Shown piece after piece: positions 60,459 to 64,000 of a DNA stretch of 64,000 nucleotides (position 1 is the first letter of the stretch; the number at the start of each line of letters is the position of its first letter). Source of the stretch: Tipula vernalis (Eukaryota; Arthropoda; Insecta; Diptera; Tipulidae); contig OY282558.1 in NCBI GenBank assembly GCA_958295665.1, positions 461,254,995 to 461,318,994 of the forward strand, read 5' to 3'. Both the position numbers and the translations under genes were made by a program. Below the pieces are notes generated by a model. That model did no database searches, was not told the DNA's origin, and saw nothing but the letters and a program-made list of their open reading frames with translations.

Positions 60459-63400
60459 GTGTTATTTTGAGGTTAAGGTTTTCTTAATTTAACTTTGCAT
60501 CTTTAGATAAATGTTGTATTTTGGAAGTTTTGGATTATAAATCAATTCGTCCTTCTAACTTTCGAAGTCAATAGAAATGTGGAAGGCAATTTATGCAGTT
60601 TATGCGGGAAAGAGCATCTGCCACATTAAACATCATCTCTGCGTTTTATATCTTTGACATTAAAATGTAAAATTTGTAAAAACGTATAATCCATTTAGCC
60701 AATCTGATATTGAAACCTTATATGCTCATGAGCCAAATAGGGGTCGGATGGCCAATTTCCAACATACACCATATTTTTTACTCCCATCACAGCGTATAAA
60801 CAAACGCTTGTTAAAGTGCGCTTGCTGGTCAGTATCAATTATTATAAATAGATAGCTAATTATCGATAAATCTCCTAATGTGTCTTATTATATAACAAGT
60901 AATTTTCTCCAAGAATAGCTGATTAGCAGAAGGTCGCCTAAAATAAGTGAGGTTAGGATAAACCTGACCCCTTTACTCGTTTCATGTTATCGTCCTAGAA
61001 GTATACTACAGAGGTCGTTGGGTTCGTAAAGGCAGGTGGACGACAAAAAAAACCAAATCGAGAATTAAGAGCTTAATCAGACCAAACCGCATAAGAAAAG
61101 TCGCTATAGCATGATGAGATTGACTGGTAAGAAAAAATTAAATTTTTCGTTATTCTCACTCAGATCGAAACTGAAACTGGCAAAATTTTCTCGATAATTT
61201 CTCCCTTCGTAAAAAATATTTATTTGGTTTAAGTACCGACAAAAACCTAACATTTCAATAATAAGATAACTTTTTACCTTATTTTTCCGGTATCTACACA
61301 GACAGTATTTTTTTTAAAAACATTTTTGGTAGAAATGTTTCTGTGCATAGAATCCCCAGAAGGCACTAACTTCCTTTTGTAGTACTGGTCAAATTCTAAA
61401 TTTCCTATTTTGCTTCCATAAGAATTAATAATTTGGTATTTATTGTATACTAACTGTAAACAAGTACACCATAAAAAATTTCCAATTTCCTCAAAACATA
61501 TTTCAATTACGTAAACCAAACATAATATAAAGATAGAACAAACCGAAATTGGTCACATATTACTGGTGTTGTTATAAAATAAACAGATTGAGAGGTACAG
61601 CATAAAATTTCTTCAAACATACAAGAATATATATACACTATATACCATTAAGTCATTGTAATCCTTTTTATACATAACATTATTAAAAACCAAAAACTAT
61701 TTGAAATAATAACAACAATTTAATGCAACATAACTATCTTCGTCCAAAACTATTATAATAAAGGATTAGAATTTAGAACAAAACCAAACATATAGCTAGC
61801 TACATATATTGTTTGTACAGAAGTACATCGTACACCATTCTGCTCCTGGTTATTTCGAAAAATATAAACTTAAATAATTTTTTGTTACACGAGTTAGGTT
61901 CTGTCCCCATTTTATTGTTATGTTTATTTGTAATTTAATCAATTACTAGCTGCTATATTAATAGTTTTAAGTGGTTAACGATCTCCATAATTTAGTTGGC
62001 GAAGAAGTTGTACAATTTTTAAAGGGTGTTTCAATAAGACTATAGATTTGGTTTTTTAAATGAAACACAAAATGTTTTTGGTGTATGGACTATGCTGGAT
62101 TCCCCTCAGGTTTTGCCAACACCGGATTCCGCGGGTTGTAGTCATCCTTGTGTTGTTATCTGTTCGTCGCTTTTACTTTCTTTAACGTAGGTAAAATCAT
62201 GAAAATTTTGTACCTTGAGATTTTTAGAGATTTATCTGTTTTGAGGTCCCCTGAGTCCGAAAATTGAGTTCCGAAATATTATCTGTCTGTATATAAGTTT
62301 ATCAGCCTATGTCCTCTCTGCAGCCCAGATGGTATAACCAATCGAACTGTAACTTCAGATTTAAGGTTTTGTGATAAATTGGAAGATCTCAATAAATTTT
62401 ACTCCAAATCGGCCAACCGGAAGTGGACCCTTGGTCCAGAAAATTTATTTTCCAAATATCTTAAAAAGTATAAGGTTTACAAAAACTACTTAATACAAAA
62501 TGTTTCAGAGAAATAAAAAATCAAAAAAATCTTAAGTTTGCAAAAAATTTGCATAATAAGTTTCTCAAAATTCGCTGTTCGTGAACGAAAGTCGTGTGTT
62601 AGCCACACCTCAATTTTTTATATGAAAAAAGCAGTTCCTAATACGACTATTCCGATCAGGATGTACATAACATCGTGTAGTAGTTTGCAACCTGGTTCGA
62701 AATTGGTAGGCTTACATCTTCCATCTCATCTATCCTAGTCCTAAAGTCAGTTTCATTTGGGACAGCTTGTAATTGAATTGAGCGATTTAGTGACCGGTTG
62801 GTTCATCGATAGATTGAGAGGTGGTCGGTGAGTAAAATAAGTGAATTCTGTTTTTGATTGTTTTGTGAGTTCTTAAAGTGACAAAGCCAGCCTTTATTGT
62901 ACATCCTTGCTTGATATTGATTTTTCCAGTCATATACCGCGCGTCATATTTGCTGACAACGTGATGTATTTTTTCAGATTTACGTTGTTTATCTCATTTA
63001 ACTTTAGTAAAAAATGGTCGATAATGAAACGCTTGAAAGCGTTGTTTGCTTTACGTGACTTCGCCTCGGACTACAATCTTTCACCTTGGAAAGCAAAACG
63101 TACGCACTTTTGGTGCACATAACTGCTGGTTGTGGATCCTAATTTTTTTGCAAGGATCTTTTGTGCCCCTGCAAACCCACCAGCTGAAATTAAACTAACA
63201 AAAACCTTGAAACATATGAGGTAAGGGTAAGCGTACTCGGTTTCAGCTGATATTATAGGCCGTTCATAAGATGCTCTTAATCACCTTCCCAGTCCAGCGA
63301 CATACGATCGATGATAATTGATCACTTTTGAAAGCTGAGAGCAAGAGAGTGAAGGCACTGAAAAAATAACCAAGCATATATGGACGGAAATTGGTCACGC

Positions 63401-63960
63401 TTCTTTTATACGGCTGCTGAGTTTTAAAAATTCGGAAAATCCTATATGAATAATTATTTGGCAATACGACTTTGGAATCTGAAAGACATTATGATGAGTG
63501 CCGATAATGCAATGATATTGAAGACCGAGAATTGGTCATTCCAGTTGAAGTTCCAAAAATGAATACCGATGAGGAGCATGAACGCATTATGCTTAATGTT
63601 AAGCACCACTAGTGACTATTGTCAATGGAAACTGTTACATTTTGATCATAATGGAGTAATTCACTAAGTGACTGGAGATGATTTGCATTCCATGACAACG
63701 TCCTCCGCTACACATCGACGAGGCTTAATTTCGAATCTGTTTTTTTTTAAAAGGGAACTACCCCATTTCATTCACAAACAGATAGGATTGTGGTGGGGCT
63801 ATATCAGCAAAATATGTACATCTAGATTGGAATAAACCTCTTCCAATTTTCCTACTGACATGCGTGTCCCTCAACAGAATTTATCCCTTTGAAAAGGGAA
63901 CGATTAAATAAAGTCAAACAATTTACGTAGAAATATTACATGGAAGGTCAAAATGTAACC
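60459..63960. other. Noncoding or unidentified stretch
   Basis: Less AT-rich patches at 60,550-61,120, 62,030-62,400 and 62,900-63,750 have short frames broken by stops and no motif I can identify. They are most likely old mobile DNA. No gene is supported. Confidence 0.45.
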
Positions 63961-63963
63961 GAA

Positions 63964-63989
63964 ACGAAACTCGATAAAACAAGATAAAA
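63964..63989 (-). repeat. Inverted repeat pair, right member
   Basis: Exact reverse complement of 57,067-57,092, with weaker similarity continuing toward 63,945. The window ends 11 bases later, so its outer side cannot be seen. Confidence 0.65.
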
Positions 63990-64000
63990 CTCAACAACTT

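Noticed and set aside
62907..63122. 71-codon plus-strand ORF near the right end
   Set aside because: Some coding-like stretches but no motif, and it is surrounded by stop-rich sequence in all frames.
57067..63989. One large transposon bounded by the 26-base inverted pair
   Set aside because: No transposase inside, the interior includes a spliced host-type gene and another complete TIR element, and the outer right side is not visible. Kept only as a repeat pair.

Overview
The window is a very AT-rich, gene-poor piece of an insect nuclear genome, most likely a higher fly (Diptera, Cyclorrhapha). This rests on four things: the introns that can be read are 56-70 bp with GT..AG ends; there is a nearly full-length Jockey-type non-LTR retrotransposon; one promoter carries a fly-style Inr plus DPE at exact spacing; and long stretches hold only AT-rich sequence, simple repeats and decayed transposons. 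No rRNA, tRNA or CRISPR array was found.

Layout. 1-8,090 is AT-rich noncoding sequence with one copy of a dispersed ~230-285 bp repeat (called R250 here). 8,090-12,490 is a damaged Jockey-like LINE on the minus strand. 14,802-18,171 is a foldback transposon: two opposed arrays of a 167-bp unit, terminal inverted repeats and a perfect target-site duplication. 18.3-25.2 kb and 28.7-29.1 kb hold more R250 copies, with a second LINE relic at 26.8-27.4 kb. At 34.1-35.5 kb a ~150-bp tandem repeat is bracketed by R250 copies. At 35.55-35.80 kb lies an Inr/DPE promoter with a first exon whose only ATG is 10 bases before a splice donor. 36.3-36.7 kb holds a relic of an LTR-retrotransposon integrase. 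41.6-43.0 kb is a degenerate minisatellite running into a pure 7-bp array, and 52.9-53.8 kb is a large 8-bp array.

The protein genes lie at 47.5-58.5 kb. Two divergent class A (rhodopsin-like) peptide-type GPCR genes, on the minus strand at 48.4-49.5 kb and 55.7-56.9 kb, can be assembled exon by exon into 322 and 340 codons. They share two intron positions and phases, so they are duplicates. A broken third paralog lies tail-to-tail with the first. Next to the second receptor is a secreted serine-protease homolog with all three catalytic positions replaced and a one-base frameshift near its 3' end. 58.5-64 kb holds one possible small ORF, a long-TIR element and further anonymous sequence.

The genes do not form an operon-like unit. 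The receptors look like a small local expansion of fast-evolving orphan receptors, with altered activation motifs, set in repeat-rich DNA. They may lie inside the first intron of the gene that starts at 35.55 kb. Family and clade names rest on motifs read by eye; no database search was possible.
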